This document shows positions 1 to 8,925 of a DNA stretch of 64,000 nucleotides, in pieces. Positions within the stretch are counted from its first letter, which is position 1, and every line of letters begins with the position of its first letter. The notes under the pieces were generated by a model. That model did no database searches, was not told where the DNA came from, and saw only the letters and a list, made by a program, of their open reading frames with translations. The DNA comes from CALBPI01 sp045110335. GTDB lineage: Bacteria; Pseudomonadota; Gammaproteobacteria; Steroidobacterales; Woeseiaceae. The translations under genes were made by a program, and so were the position numbers. Where the stretch lies: contig JBGCGB010000020.1 in NCBI GenBank assembly GCA_045110335.1, forward strand, positions 53,483 through 117,482, given 5' to 3'.

Positions 1-1
1 T

Positions 2-619
2 GATTTCGCTGCGGAAGTGCGTGAACGTACGGGCGGTATTCCGATCGGTTACAAGTTGTCAGCACAACACATCGAGAAAGATATTGATGCGGCGCTTGAG
101 GTTGGCGTGGACTACATCATTCTTGATGGTCGCGGCGGTGGCACAGGTGCAGCACCCACGATTTTTCGTGACAATATTTCTGTACCGACCATCCCGGCCT
201 TGGCGAGAGCGAGGCGGCATCTTGATCGTCATGGTCGCGATGATGTAACGCTGGTGGTTACCGGCGGGCTACGTAAGCCGGCCGATTTCGTGAAAGCGCT
301 GGCGCTGGGCGCGGATGCGATTGCGGTCTCCAATTCGGCCATGCAAGCGATCGGTTGCATCGCGATGCGTGCGTGTCATACCAATAATTGCCCGGTCGGT
401 ATCGCTTCGCAGAAACCGCATCTAGCGTCGCGAATCATCGTCGATCAATCGGCGATGCGGTTGAAGAACTTTTTCGATGCGTCAGTTGAGTTGATGACCG
501 TGTTGGCGAGAGCTTGCGGTCATCGCAGTTTGTCTGACTTCCGTCCGAATGATCTCACCACGTTTAAGAAAGAAATGGCGGAGCTCACGGGTATTGCTTA
601 TGGCGGTATTGGCGGATGA
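2..619 (+). CDS. FMN-binding glutamate synthase-domain protein (C-terminal part)
   Basis: The frame is open to the left edge, so only about 205 C-terminal residues are visible. They match the FMN-binding domain of glutamate synthase: a glycine-rich GRGGGTGAAP loop, a TGGLRK phosphate-binding turn and a cysteine cluster ending in NNCPVGIA, which in GltB carries a [3Fe-4S] centre. Standalone proteins of this family are usually membrane-linked oxidoreductases of unproven substrate, not true GOGAT. The stop codon overlaps the next start (ATGA at 616-619), making it the first visible member of a five-gene coupled cassette. No amidotransferase gene is visible here. The domain call is confident; the physiological role is unknown. 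Confidence 0.9.
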   Translation, partial: DFAAEVRERTGGIPIGYKLSAQHIEKDIDAALEVGVDYIILDGRGGGTGAAPTIFRDNISVPTIPALARARRHLDRHGRDDVTLVVTGGLRKPADFVKALALGADAIAVSNSAMQAIGCIAMRACHTNNCPVGIASQKPHLASRIIVDQSAMRLKNFFDASVELMTVLARACGHRSLSDFRPNDLTTFKKEMAELTGIAYGGIGG

Positions 620-840
620 GTATCGCCACGGCGACACTATTGGTGAACCTGTTGGCGCTCTATGCAGCTCTGGGTATTCTAGTCGCTGTCATTTTCGCGC
701 TGGGTGGCGCGAAGCGTATTGATCCCGACGGTGCCGCGATGACGCCCGGCGCGAGATTGATTGTCTTGCCGGGCATCGCACTGCTCTGGCCGCTGATGCT
801 GTTCAAGTTGTTCACGCAAACCGAGCCGCCGATCCAATGA
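616..840 (+). CDS. small two-TM membrane protein in redox cassette
   Basis: This 74-residue protein has two hydrophobic segments (about residues 5-30 and 47-66) joined by a short basic loop (AKRIDPDG), and ends TEPPIQ. Its start overlaps the stop of the glutamate-synthase-domain gene by four bases, and its own stop overlaps the next start (ATGA at 837-840), so it is almost certainly co-translated. I recognise no family. Its position between a flavoprotein and a heme/Rieske membrane protein suggests a small anchoring or assembly subunit; that role is inferred from context only. Confidence 0.75.
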   Translation: MSIATATLLVNLLALYAALGILVAVIFALGGAKRIDPDGAAMTPGARLIVLPGIALLWPLMLFKLFTQTEPPIQ

Positions 841-980
841 GGCGGGGTCACCGGAAAATGCACCTTGTGATTTGGTGCTTGCTCGGGCCGACGATTGCGC
901 TTGTCGTTGCGTTGGCCATGGCAAACCGACAGCCTGACCGCATCGTCGACCGCTTGCCTGCGATGGAGGTTTCACCATGA
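837..980 (+). CDS. 47-residue single-TM protein in redox cassette
   Basis: The reading frame runs from ATG 837 to TGA 978-980 and encodes 47 residues. It has a basic N-terminus (MRRGHRKMH), one transmembrane helix (about residues 9-30) and a short polar tail. It overlaps the preceding gene by four bases and the next gene by four bases (ATGA at both ends), which is why I call so short a frame a gene. No homologue is recognised. It is probably an accessory subunit of the same membrane redox complex. Confidence 0.6.
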   Translation: MRRGHRKMHLVIWCLLGPTIALVVALAMANRQPDRIVDRLPAMEVSP

Positions 981-2020
981 CGCATGGCTATCGCGCGGTC
1001 TCATGGATGCCATTCAAGAAGCGATACGATAGCTGGTTGATCGCCGGTATCGTGACCTATCTGTTGGTGTTCGTTGGCATCAGTGTCACGACACAACCGG
1101 CGGGCGAGTCTTTTACCGAACTTCAAATACTGATCCGGGCAACCGGTTCGCTCGCGTTCTTGATGTTGTCATTTGTGCTGTCGATTGGCCCGCTCGCCCG
1201 GTTCTCGGAACGCTTCAAACCGTTGTTGTTTAATCGTCGTCATTTGGGCGTAGCGACATTTATCATCGCCTTGCTTCATGCGGTCTTGGTGCTGCTTTGG
1301 TATCACGGGTTTGGGACACTGAATCCATTGGTGTCGCTGTTTGCATCGAATCCGCGCTATGACGCACTGGCAGGCTTCCCATTCGAAAGCCTCGGCTTTG
1401 TCGCTTTGCTGATCTTGTTCCTGATGGCCGCGACCAGTCATGATTTCTGGAATGCCAATCTGGGGCCGCGTCTTTGGAAGAGTATTCACATGAGCGTTTA
1501 TCTGGCCTTCGGACTGGTGGTCGCTCACGTTGCGTTGGGCGCGTTGCAGTTTGAAAAGCATGTCGGTTATACGGTCTTGTTGGCGATCGCGGCCGTAGCG
1601 ATTATCAGTTTGCAATTGCTGAGTGCGGTGTTGTTCAGAAAACCGGCCGACCGGCCTTCAGCCGGTTGGTTGAGTGCAGGTCTCGCCAACGACATGCAAG
1701 ACGGTCGCGCCGTTATCTTGCGACCACCCGGCGCAGAAGCGATTGCGGTGTTTCGACATGGTCTTTCCGTGTATGCCGTTTCCAATGCTTGTCGTCATCA
1801 AGCCGGCCCATTGGGCGAGGGCCGCATCATCGATGATTGCATCACCTGTCCCTGGCATGGCTTTCAGTATCGATTAGCGGATGGCGCATCACCGGCACCA
1901 TTCTCCGAAAAAATCGCAACGTATCCGACCCGGTTGGTCGATGGCTATATCGAAGTTCGGGCCGAACCGGACGCACCGGGCACCCTGCAAACGCCGAGCA
2001 TGTTAGAGGCGACATCATGA
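977..2020 (+). CDS. ferric-reductase-like transmembrane protein fused to a Rieske [2Fe-2S] domain
   Basis: The protein has 347 residues. Residues ~18-220 contain about six transmembrane helices with histidines suited to heme ligation (H101, H110, H171, H184), as in the ferric reductase/MsrQ-like superfamily. Residues ~228-335 form a Rieske domain with C272-x-H274 and C291-x2-H294 (CRH and CPWH motifs), the complete ligand set for a [2Fe-2S] cluster. The fusion would pass electrons between a membrane heme and a Rieske centre. It starts within the stop of the 47-residue gene and its own stop overlaps the next start (ATGA 2017-2020). The electron donor and acceptor are not evident; the neighbouring FMN protein is a candidate partner. 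Confidence 0.9.
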   Translation: MTHGYRAVSWMPFKKRYDSWLIAGIVTYLLVFVGISVTTQPAGESFTELQILIRATGSLAFLMLSFVLSIGPLARFSERFKPLLFNRRHLGVATFIIALLHAVLVLLWYHGFGTLNPLVSLFASNPRYDALAGFPFESLGFVALLILFLMAATSHDFWNANLGPRLWKSIHMSVYLAFGLVVAHVALGALQFEKHVGYTVLLAIAAVAIISLQLLSAVLFRKPADRPSAGWLSAGLANDMQDGRAVILRPPGAEAIAVFRHGLSVYAVSNACRHQAGPLGEGRIIDDCITCPWHGFQYRLADGASPAPFSEKIATYPTRLVDGYIEVRAEPDAPGTLQTPSMLEATS

Positions 2021-2766
2021 GTGATAAAGACTTTTTTATTGGTTGGGCGGAAACGCCTGATAAGGATCGTCGTTTTTTGTTGCGCGCAGGGGTTGCTTTA
2101 ATGGCAGGTACAGCGGGCATTGCCGGTTTCGTCGCCGGTGCGCAGCGGCCCGTTGGCAAAGGTACCTGGGACCTCGCGACGTTTCGTGATTTCGAAGGCG
2201 TTGTCACATCATCGCCGTATCCGATGCTGCGAACCTGTGACATCGACGGCACGCCAAGAACGGTGATGCTGGCTTGCCAGACGAAGTGCGGCGTAGACGC
2301 CCGATTGAAGAATTTTGGAGAGGGCGCCGTTGTGATCAATGGGTCACTGATCCAGCGCGGTAATCACGCGATGATCACGGTTTCGGATGAAGCCGACTGG
2401 ATACGCGCGAGCGATAAGCCTGTGGAACCAGCGTTGCTTTTCGCGACGCCAACGCTTGTCGGCGATGTGGAATTGGCTGGCGAAATTCTGGATAGCAAAT
2501 GCTGGTTCGGTGCGATGCGACCATCGGAAGGCAAAGTGCATAAAGCTTGTGCCAGTCTTTGCATTCGGGGCGGCATACCGCCCGCTTTCTTTGCGCGTGA
2601 TGCGGCCGATAATCCGGCGCTATTGATCGTCACTGAAGACGGCCGCCGCTTCTCTGAATCGATGTTGGCTTACGTCGCCGATCCGATATCGTTGAAAGGG
2701 CAGGTATCGAGGTCCGGAGACTTATGGTTGTTGGACATCAGTGCATCTAACGTTAATCGCGTTTAG
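2017..2766 (+). CDS. Tat-type secreted/anchored cysteine-rich protein of unknown function
   Basis: This 249-residue product starts at the ATGA overlap; a longer upstream extension in the same frame lies inside the previous gene and is rejected. The N-terminus has a twin-arginine-like DRRFLLRAG followed by a hydrophobic stretch (about residues 24-44), suggesting export or an N-terminal anchor. A repeated oligonucleotide-binding-like pattern is suggested by two similar halves. Cysteines and a histidine cluster in the second half (SKCWFG, then VHKACASLC and GGIPP), which could bind a metal or cofactor. I do not recognise a named family. Context points to a redox partner of the Rieske protein. 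Confidence 0.75.
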   Translation: MSDKDFFIGWAETPDKDRRFLLRAGVALMAGTAGIAGFVAGAQRPVGKGTWDLATFRDFEGVVTSSPYPMLRTCDIDGTPRTVMLACQTKCGVDARLKNFGEGAVVINGSLIQRGNHAMITVSDEADWIRASDKPVEPALLFATPTLVGDVELAGEILDSKCWFGAMRPSEGKVHKACASLCIRGGIPPAFFARDAADNPALLIVTEDGRRFSESMLAYVADPISLKGQVSRSGDLWLLDISASNVNRV

Positions 2767-2949
2767 CCGTTTATCCACTAAGACTACGCCGGTTTCGGCA
2801 TTGGCACCCGCAGTTTTCGGATCACAGCGATTTTGTGACGAGCGTGCTTGTGCTTTCTTTCGCGACACCTCAAGGTATCCGAGCGTCATTTAACCACCAC
2901 CGAAAGTGACGATGTTGTTAGCCGCTTCGGTTTGTTATGGGAATTCGAC

Positions 2950-3384
2950 ATGAAGATATTGGTTTTGATTTCGGTCAGTTTGTTCATGATCGGTTGCGGC
3001 GCGAAGCAGGAACCTACAGTGCCCAGCATGGACACCCCAGAACTGCCGCCTGAAGTCCTCACCGATGAATTCTTGGCCGAGCTCAATGCCAAAGAGCCCC
3101 CGATGTTCCTGATCGATCAAGATGCAGTGGGTCCCCTGACGATGAATGAGCTCCAAGTGGATTTACCCAGCAGTGTCGAGAGGCGACTCTCTAAACGCAA
3201 GCAAGCCTGTTTCATGGAACAGGTAGAAAAGCTTGTCGCCGAAGCAGGTGATCCCGAAACACTGGATCCAGAAGCGCTGAGCTATCTTTATCCTAAAGAA
3301 CAGTGGCCTTCGGTTTCATCGCAAGCGCGACGCGGCTTGTTGGCTCAGGCGGTCATGAGCCATGCGTTGAACGAGTGCACCTAA
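2950..3384 (+). CDS. small lipoprotein, unknown function
   Basis: This 144-residue protein has a lipoprotein signal: MKILVLISVSLFMIGCG with the lipid-accepting Cys at about residue 17. An upstream in-frame start at 2848 would bury this signal, so I place the start at 2950. The mature part is acidic and proline-rich at first, then helical, with one Cys near the middle and one near the C-terminus (NECT). No family is recognised. The stop codon sits on the edge of a strong hairpin terminator. Confidence 0.75.
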   Translation: MKILVLISVSLFMIGCGAKQEPTVPSMDTPELPPEVLTDEFLAELNAKEPPMFLIDQDAVGPLTMNELQVDLPSSVERRLSKRKQACFMEQVEKLVAEAGDPETLDPEALSYLYPKEQWPSVSSQARRGLLAQAVMSHALNECT

Positions 3385-3413
3385 AACGCTACTGCCTTAC
3401 GACAGTAGCGTTT
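3384..3413. terminator. Rho-independent hairpin between convergent genes
   Basis: A perfect 11-bp stem (AAACGCTACTG at 3384-3394, paired with 3403-3413) encloses an 8-base loop. It lies between the lipoprotein gene (+) and the molybdenum hydroxylase gene (-), so it may work in both directions. The T-tract is short. Confidence 0.75.
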
Positions 3414-3441
3414 CTGATGTCAGTGAATAGTCTCTTGCTGT

Positions 3442-5724
3442 TTAGGCGATTAGCGCGGCCTTGACCGCCGCTGGCCTAATCGGCAAATCACGAACCCTAA
3501 CGCCGACAGCTGCATAGATCGCATTGGCGATAGCCGGTGCCGCAACAATTAACGGCGGCTCACCAAGACCTGTCGGAAACTCACCGGCATCAACAAACTC
3601 GATGTCGAGTTCGGGTACGTCGGTCATGCGTAAAGGTGTATAGGTGTCGAGGTTTCTTGCCTTTACTTGGCCCGCTTCGATCTCTGTACCTTCGTGTAGC
3701 GCCAGACTCACACCCCACAACGCGGCGCCTTCTGCTTGCGCCAAAGCACCATCGGGGTGAACTGTCGTGCCGCAATCAATGCTGTAAGTCATCTTGTTTA
3801 CGGTGACGACACCGCTATCGCGATCCACGCTAACATCGGCAACGCAGGCGACCCAGGTTGGCATCGTCCGTTCTTGTCCGGCGCAAACCGCGACGCCTTG
3901 TCCACGATCGGCGCCCATTTCACGACCCCAGCCGCTTCGGTTAGCCGCATCTTTCAAAACGCGAGCCAAACGTGTCGCACCACCGACGGCCTCGGGTGCT
4001 TTGCCAGCGTTTTTGCCAGCCGCATCCAATCGGTCTAAACGGAATTGCACGGGGTCCTGCCCGGTCTTGGCGGCAATCTCATCCATAAAGGATTCGACAG
4101 CAAAGCCGGTCCATCCCGGACCTACTGCCCGGAGCCAACCGGGCAAGAACGTTTGCTGCGCCAACGGATTGTTAATCGCTCTGACGCGATGGGCTGGCAA
4201 CGTATACCAATGGTCTGCGCCGCTAATGGAGAAAGAGTCAATTTTGCCGCCATTGGTGCCTTCGAATAGGAAGTCGGGTGCCATGCCTTTGGTTGGCCAC
4301 CCGGCGGCCGCCGCGTGTTCAATGCCGGTTAGATCACCATTGTCGTTAAAGCTCGCTTCCATAGCCTGTAGGGAAGGCGATCGAATACAATCGAAACGAC
4401 TGTCGTCTTCACGGGTGAAGACCATCTTGACCGGCTTGCCCAATTGTTTGGCGACGAGCGCGGTTGGAATCATTTGATCACCAAACAAGCGACGACCAAA
4501 ACCACCGCCCAAATATTGTTGGTGCAGCGTGATGTCTGTTTCGGCAACTTCCAGGGATTTCGCGAGATACGGCAAGATCAATGATTGCCATTGATTGCCG
4601 CCGTAAATGTGCCAGTGTCCGTCGACAAACTCAGCCGTGGCGTTTTGGGGCTCCAACGTAAAGTGCAGAGCGCTTGCCGTGGTGTAGCTTGCTGCCAAGG
4701 AATCGGCTGCTGATGATTGAGCGGCCGTGATATCGCCATCGTCGATTAACCAACCGCCGCTGTTTTTGTCGGCAGCGAGTTCGCGCGCCTTGGCTTGGAT
4801 ATCGGCTTCGGTGACATCGGCGGTTTCACCAGCTTCCCATTCGACTTGAATCGCATCGGCGGCGAGCTTGGCGCTCCAGAACGAATCTGCGATGACCGCA
4901 ACCCATCCCTGAATCATATTGCTGGGATCCGAAATCTCGACGAACTGCTGATAGCCTCGAATTGCTTTCGCCGCACTGTCGTCAACAGAGATCACTTTGC
5001 TGCCATAGCGTGTTGGCGGCAACACGGGTCGTGCGTAAACCATGCCTTCGCGTTCGACGTCCAGGCCGTAGACCGCTTCGCCTTTGGATTTGGCCGGAAT
5101 ATCCAGAGCTTTGACCGGCTTGCCGATAAACTGGCGTTGTTCGGCGGGCAGTAGCGGCAGTGCAGCGACTTCTTCGTCGGTCAGCACTTGATCGATATCG
5201 CCTTTCGCGATGACATCGACATAATTGATGGACTGGTCGCCAGCGGTAATGATGCCGTTGGCAGCAACACAATCGGTCGGGTTAACGCCCATCAATTTGG
5301 CGCCGGCATCGATCAGTACTTTGCGACCGGCGGCCCCTGCTTGTGACATTGGGGTAAAGCTTTGGAACACAGACCATGAGCCGCCTGTCACCATGAAACC
5401 CCATTTCGGATCTGAATCGACATGCTCGATGCTCACCGTATCCCAGGCGACGCCTAATTCGTCGGCTACGATTCTGGCTAGTGCTGTACCGACATGCTGG
5501 CCCATTTCTGCACGGATGATGTTGATCTTGGTAGCGCCATCCGACGCCATTTCGAACCAGATATTGGGTGAGAAGGTCCGGTTGGCGACTTCTTTTGCGA
5601 TTTCTTCACGCGCACAACCCGCAGGAACCAATGCACCGAACCCCATGACCAGGCTGGTACCTATTGATCCCGCCAGAAAATTTCGGCGATTGACGGGCAT
5701 CGTCATTTTTTCTGGGCGACTCAT
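3442..5724 (-). CDS. molybdopterin-binding large subunit, isoquinoline 1-oxidoreductase/aldehyde oxidase type
   Basis: The product is about 760 residues, of the xanthine dehydrogenase family B subunit in its IorB/periplasmic aldehyde dehydrogenase form. A Tat signal is present near the start (NRRNFLAGS). A molybdopterin loop (LGGGFGRRLFG) lies mid-protein and a second conserved block (LRAVGPGWTGFAVESF) follows. I start it at 5724, where ATG overlaps the stop of the small subunit (ATGA); the longer frame to 5793 lies inside that gene. With the [2Fe-2S] subunit upstream it should hydroxylate an aldehyde or N-heterocycle in the periplasm, passing electrons to a cytochrome. No cytochrome c subunit is present here. 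Confidence 0.92.
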   Translation of the reverse strand: MSRPEKMTMPVNRRNFLAGSIGTSLVMGFGALVPAGCAREEIAKEVANRTFSPNIWFEMASDGATKINIIRAEMGQHVGTALARIVADELGVAWDTVSIEHVDSDPKWGFMVTGGSWSVFQSFTPMSQAGAAGRKVLIDAGAKLMGVNPTDCVAANGIITAGDQSINYVDVIAKGDIDQVLTDEEVAALPLLPAEQRQFIGKPVKALDIPAKSKGEAVYGLDVEREGMVYARPVLPPTRYGSKVISVDDSAAKAIRGYQQFVEISDPSNMIQGWVAVIADSFWSAKLAADAIQVEWEAGETADVTEADIQAKARELAADKNSGGWLIDDGDITAAQSSAADSLAASYTTASALHFTLEPQNATAEFVDGHWHIYGGNQWQSLILPYLAKSLEVAETDITLHQQYLGGGFGRRLFGDQMIPTALVAKQLGKPVKMVFTREDDSRFDCIRSPSLQAMEASFNDNGDLTGIEHAAAAGWPTKGMAPDFLFEGTNGGKIDSFSISGADHWYTLPAHRVRAINNPLAQQTFLPGWLRAVGPGWTGFAVESFMDEIAAKTGQDPVQFRLDRLDAAGKNAGKAPEAVGGATRLARVLKDAANRSGWGREMGADRGQGVAVCAGQERTMPTWVACVADVSVDRDSGVVTVNKMTYSIDCGTTVHPDGALAQAEGAALWGVSLALHEGTEIEAGQVKARNLDTYTPLRMTDVPELDIEFVDAGEFPTGLGEPPLIVAAPAIANAIYAAVGVRVRDLPIRPAAVKAALIA

Positions 5725-6176
5725 GCGGCACCTCCTTCCGAGGCGACTTTTTTGATCGCTGCATGGATGCGCTTGTACGCCATGCAACGACACAAATTGC
5801 CCGCCATGGCTTCGCTGATTTGTTCATCGGAAGGGTTTGGGTTGGTTTCCAGTAGCGACGCGGCTTGCATGATCTGGCCGGACTGGCAATAGCCGCATTG
5901 CGGGACTTGTGCGTCGACCCATGCTTTTTGCAGCGGATGTTCGCCTTCAAAACCTTCGATGGTCTTGACGGTCTGGCCTTTGGCCGCTTTGACCGGTACC
6001 TGACAGGAGCGTGTCGCGCCGCCGGCGAGATGGACGGTGCAAGCGCCGCATTGAGCGATGCCGCAGCCGAATTTTGTACCCTTCAGGCCCAATTCGTCAC
6101 GAATGACCCAGAGCAATGGTGTGTCGGGCTCTGCATCAGAGCGGACCGGTTCACCGTTCAATGTAAATTCAATCAT
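5721..6176 (-). CDS. [2Fe-2S] small subunit of the molybdenum hydroxylase (IorA type)
   Basis: This is a 151-residue, two-cluster iron-sulfur protein. The plant-ferredoxin-like cluster ligands are in GCGIAQCGACTV with a downstream Cys (RSCQ), and the C-terminal helical cluster ligands are in CGYCQSGQ and NLCRCMAY. The length and all eight cysteines fit the IorA/CoxS family. It is the first gene of a two-gene operon and overlaps the large subunit by four bases. AGGGAG lies about nine bases upstream of the ATG. It transfers electrons from the molybdenum centre to an external acceptor. Confidence 0.95.
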   Translation of the reverse strand: MIEFTLNGEPVRSDAEPDTPLLWVIRDELGLKGTKFGCGIAQCGACTVHLAGGATRSCQVPVKAAKGQTVKTIEGFEGEHPLQKAWVDAQVPQCGYCQSGQIMQAASLLETNPNPSDEQISEAMAGNLCRCMAYKRIHAAIKKVASEGGAA

Positions 6177-6256
6177 CCTGGAGTCTCCCTGTTGACGCTA
6201 TTCACCCCAACAAGATACTAACACCAGAAGATTCGTCTGTGCCTTTCGGCGGCGAG

Positions 6257-6778
6257 TCATTGCTTCAACAAGAGTTTCTCAATCGCCGATTCGATGCGTC
6301 TTGCCTGTTTGCTGCCCGTATGCGTCTCGCCGATAAACACTTCCTGTATCTTGCCTTCTTGATCAATTAAATAGAAAGCAGGCCAGTAGCGATTGCCGAT
6401 CGCTTTCCAGTAGCGATGGGCGTTGTCGATCATGACCGGATGCTTTAGACCAAATTTTTCGATTTGCAGCGCAACGGATTCGCGGTCTTTTTCATACTCG
6501 AACTCGGGGCTATGAACGCCGATCACCTGAAAAGGCTTGCCTTCGAATTGGGCTTCTAACGTGTTCAACCACGGAAAGGACCGATAGCAGTTCCAACACG
6601 CAAAAGTCCAAAAATCGATCAAGACGACTTTGCCTTTGAGCGATGCCAGCGTTAACGGCGGCGAGTTCAGCCAGTCTTCAGCGGCTTGCTGTGTGAACTC
6701 AGGTGCGGGCTTGGCCGCATTGGCTGGCGGCCCGGCAAAAAAGCTGACAATGATGATGACGGCGATGGACAGTTTCAT
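6257..6778 (-). CDS. TlpA/DipZ-like periplasmic thioredoxin-fold protein
   Basis: This 173-residue protein has a signal peptide (about residues 1-21, ending at ANA). The thioredoxin fold carries a CWNC redox motif within FWTFACWNCYRSF, followed by GVHSPEFEYEKD and the conserved cis-proline region (YWPAFYLID). The CWNC/FWTxxCxNC signature is typical of the thioredoxin-like domain found fused to or beside DipZ/CcdA proteins. It probably acts in periplasmic disulfide reduction or isomerisation. It is monocistronic and transcribed away from the next gene; no CcdA partner is visible nearby. Confidence 0.85.
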   Translation of the reverse strand: MKLSIAVIIIVSFFAGPPANAAKPAPEFTQQAAEDWLNSPPLTLASLKGKVVLIDFWTFACWNCYRSFPWLNTLEAQFEGKPFQVIGVHSPEFEYEKDRESVALQIEKFGLKHPVMIDNAHRYWKAIGNRYWPAFYLIDQEGKIQEVFIGETHTGSKQARRIESAIEKLLLKQ

Positions 6779-6907
6779 AGCCTATTCCTTAGTGACTTAC
6801 TGATAAGACCCGACCGGTGGGCGCATTATTTCTGATTGCCGCTATCTGTGAAGTTCGTAGTAACCTGTGAGGTATCAGTAAGACACGAATGCCGTGGGGA
6901 ATGCGAA

Positions 6908-7465
6908 ATGACGACGATGCCTTTCAGAATGCCGGGAGTTGCTCGCGAGGAACTTGACGCACGTATGGCAGCTAGCTACGACAAAGCGATGCATCAAGCT
7001 GGCGAAGCAAATGTCGTCGAAGTGCTCGCGAACTCGGGGGTGGTCACGGAATTCTTCTTCGATGACTTCTATGGCAAGTTGTTTCACGGCGGTCAGGTGG
7101 ACGTGCGTTACAAAGAAATCTTGAGACTATGTTTGTCATCTACCCATGGTTGCAGATCATGCAACTTAAATAATCGCCACAGTGCTTTGGCAGCCGGACT
7201 GACCGAAACCGATATCGAGGCTTTGCTGAAACGCGATAATGCGTATTTCGCAGGGGCTGATCTGGCGGTATGCGAGTTGGCTGACCAGTTGGAACTGAGC
7301 AATGCGCAAGGGCAGCTGACAGCGTCGGCTTATGCCGCATTGCGTGCTCATTTTGACGATGCCGGTATTGTCGAGCTAGCGATGATCGGCGGCGTGTTAT
7401 GCGGCGTCGCCAAGATGTTGTTCGCTCTGAATCTCGTGCAGCGCGAGGCGTACTGCAAGTTCTAA
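6908..7465 (+). CDS. carboxymuconolactone decarboxylase family protein
   Basis: The product is 185 residues from the ATG at 6908, preceded by a GGGGA Shine-Dalgarno; an in-frame extension to 6836 has no supporting signal. The central segment (CLSSTHGCRSCNLNN and a following HSALAAGLTE) is the AhpD/CMD signature, including the CxxC and nearby His used by AhpD-like peroxidases. The length suits a stand-alone AhpD-like protein rather than the short PcaC form. It could be a peroxidase or a decarboxylase of an aromatic intermediate; the sequence does not decide. Confidence 0.8.
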   Translation: MTTMPFRMPGVAREELDARMAASYDKAMHQAGEANVVEVLANSGVVTEFFFDDFYGKLFHGGQVDVRYKEILRLCLSSTHGCRSCNLNNRHSALAAGLTETDIEALLKRDNAYFAGADLAVCELADQLELSNAQGQLTASAYAALRAHFDDAGIVELAMIGGVLCGVAKMLFALNLVQREAYCKF

Positions 7466-7626
7466 CCCAATGATTCGCGCCGCTACCCGGAATCGCCGGG
7501 GCGATCACGGTACCCAACTGCTCGGTCGTATGGTGCCAAACCTGTTGCGATGACATGCGACGTCATTGCAAAGAGCGCACAAACACAGTGACATTGATTG
7601 TGTTGACTATGTTGAGGAAGGGGTCG

Positions 7627-8004
7627 ATGAAGCGATTCATTACCAGCAGCATTCTCCTGGCGGTCAGCTTTTTTCATCTGCTTCCGCTGATCGGCGTCCT
7701 GGGCATGGACCGTTTGCAACACCTGTATGGGTTCGACGTGACAGATTCGAATCTCGAAATATTGTTGCGCCACCGGGCGTTGTTATTTGGAGTACTCGGT
7801 GTTTTTCTCGCTGTCTCAGCGTTCAAACCGCGCTACCAAATACCGGTCATCATTGCTGGTCTGGTTAGCGTCGTCTCATTCATTGTGCTTGCGCGTTTGG
7901 TTGGTCACTACAACGCCGCTATAGCGCGGGTTGTGTTTGTCGATTGGTGGGCCTTGGGCGGCTTGCTCGTTGCCGGCTTAATGGTTGCTAGCAAGTCCGC
8001 TTGA
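7627..8004 (+). CDS. small four-TM membrane protein
   Basis: This 126-residue protein starts at 7627 behind a good GGAAGGGG Shine-Dalgarno. It has about four hydrophobic helices and a conserved-looking motif (LLRHRALLFG) at the end of the first external loop. I do not recognise a function; similar small proteins are often labelled phosphopantetheine adenylyltransferase in databases, which this sequence does not support. It stands alone between the CMD-like gene and the GntR regulator. Confidence 0.7.
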   Translation: MKRFITSSILLAVSFFHLLPLIGVLGMDRLQHLYGFDVTDSNLEILLRHRALLFGVLGVFLAVSAFKPRYQIPVIIAGLVSVVSFIVLARLVGHYNAAIARVVFVDWWALGGLLVAGLMVASKSA

Positions 8005-8169
8005 TGTCAAGGTTCGCTGCTGGAGAGCTGTCGCGATACCGTCATCTTCGCATTCAAAAAATGAACGTTCGCCGACGATCACGTCAAACGACACCAGTTC
8101 GCGTATACTCTGTGAAGCGAGCCGCGCCTTCTGTCATCATACGAAGGGGTTGAAGCTTGGGAAGCGCTG

Positions 8170-8925
8170 ATGGACGACATTTTGGAAAAACTGGGCCACC
8201 GCTCTATTGATGCGTCTTCGCCGACGCCACTCTATTTCCAAGTGTACAATATCTTGCATGACTCAATTGCAGACGGCCGGTTACCGAACGGCGCCAAAAT
8301 ACCGTCCGAGAAAGAGCTGGCCGCAACGTTCGATGTTTCCAGAATTACGGCACGCCGTGCGCTTGATGAGCTCGCACTCAAGAAGATGGTGGTCCGGCAT
8401 CGCGGCAAGGGCACGTTCGTAGAACACCGCTATCAGCCCGATACGATTCATGCGCCTTTGACCGACTTAATGAAGAGTCTCGGCCATATGGGCCGTGACA
8501 CTGAAGTCAAAGTGCTCGAACTGTCGTTTGCCGTGCCGACCGGGCAAGTGCAGGGACTGTTCAAGACCGACAGCACGACAAAAATCTGTTACGCCCGCCG
8601 GATTCGAACCAAAGAAGACGTTCCATTTGGTCACTATGAAACCTGGTCGTTGGGTTTCGACCGGACGCTAACGAAAAAGCGCATGGAGAAACATGCGCGG
8701 CTCGAGCTGTTCAAGATGTATGACATCAACATCGCGCGCGTTGAACAAAGTCTTAGTGCCGTCGCTGCACCCAAAGATGTTGCCGAGGTGCTGAATATCC
8801 GCACAGGTAAGCCGCTGTTGAAGCTACATCGATTGTCCTATGATGCCGACGGCCAGCTCGTCGACCGACTGGTCGCACTTTATAATTCGGACCTGTTTCG
8901 CTATCACATGGAAACGATCTTATAG
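8170..8925 (+). CDS. GntR-family transcriptional regulator with UTRA ligand-binding domain
   Basis: This 251-residue protein has a winged-helix domain at about residues 18-88 (PLYFQVYNILHDSI, SEKELAATFDVSRITARRAL, HRGKGTFV), followed by a UTRA effector domain (about 95-245). This is the HutC/FarR subfamily. It is the only transcription factor within region 1-2 and lies about 2.6 kb before the first of five operator-like palindromes, so it is my candidate regulator of the catabolic genes. No copy of that palindrome is seen in front of the regulator itself. Family assignment is secure; targets are inferred. Confidence 0.93.
   Translation: MDDILEKLGHRSIDASSPTPLYFQVYNILHDSIADGRLPNGAKIPSEKELAATFDVSRITARRALDELALKKMVVRHRGKGTFVEHRYQPDTIHAPLTDLMKSLGHMGRDTEVKVLELSFAVPTGQVQGLFKTDSTTKICYARRIRTKEDVPFGHYETWSLGFDRTLTKKRMEKHARLELFKMYDINIARVEQSLSAVAAPKDVAEVLNIRTGKPLLKLHRLSYDADGQLVDRLVALYNSDLFRYHMETIL

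Noticed and set aside
2848..2949. N-terminal extension of the small lipoprotein
   Set aside because: It would bury the lipoprotein signal starting at 2950, and no ribosome site supports the upstream ATG.
3794..4477. Long frame (227 codons) on the + strand opposite the molybdenum hydroxylase large subunit
   Set aside because: It lies wholly antisense to a confident gene, has no ribosome site and shows no domain pattern.
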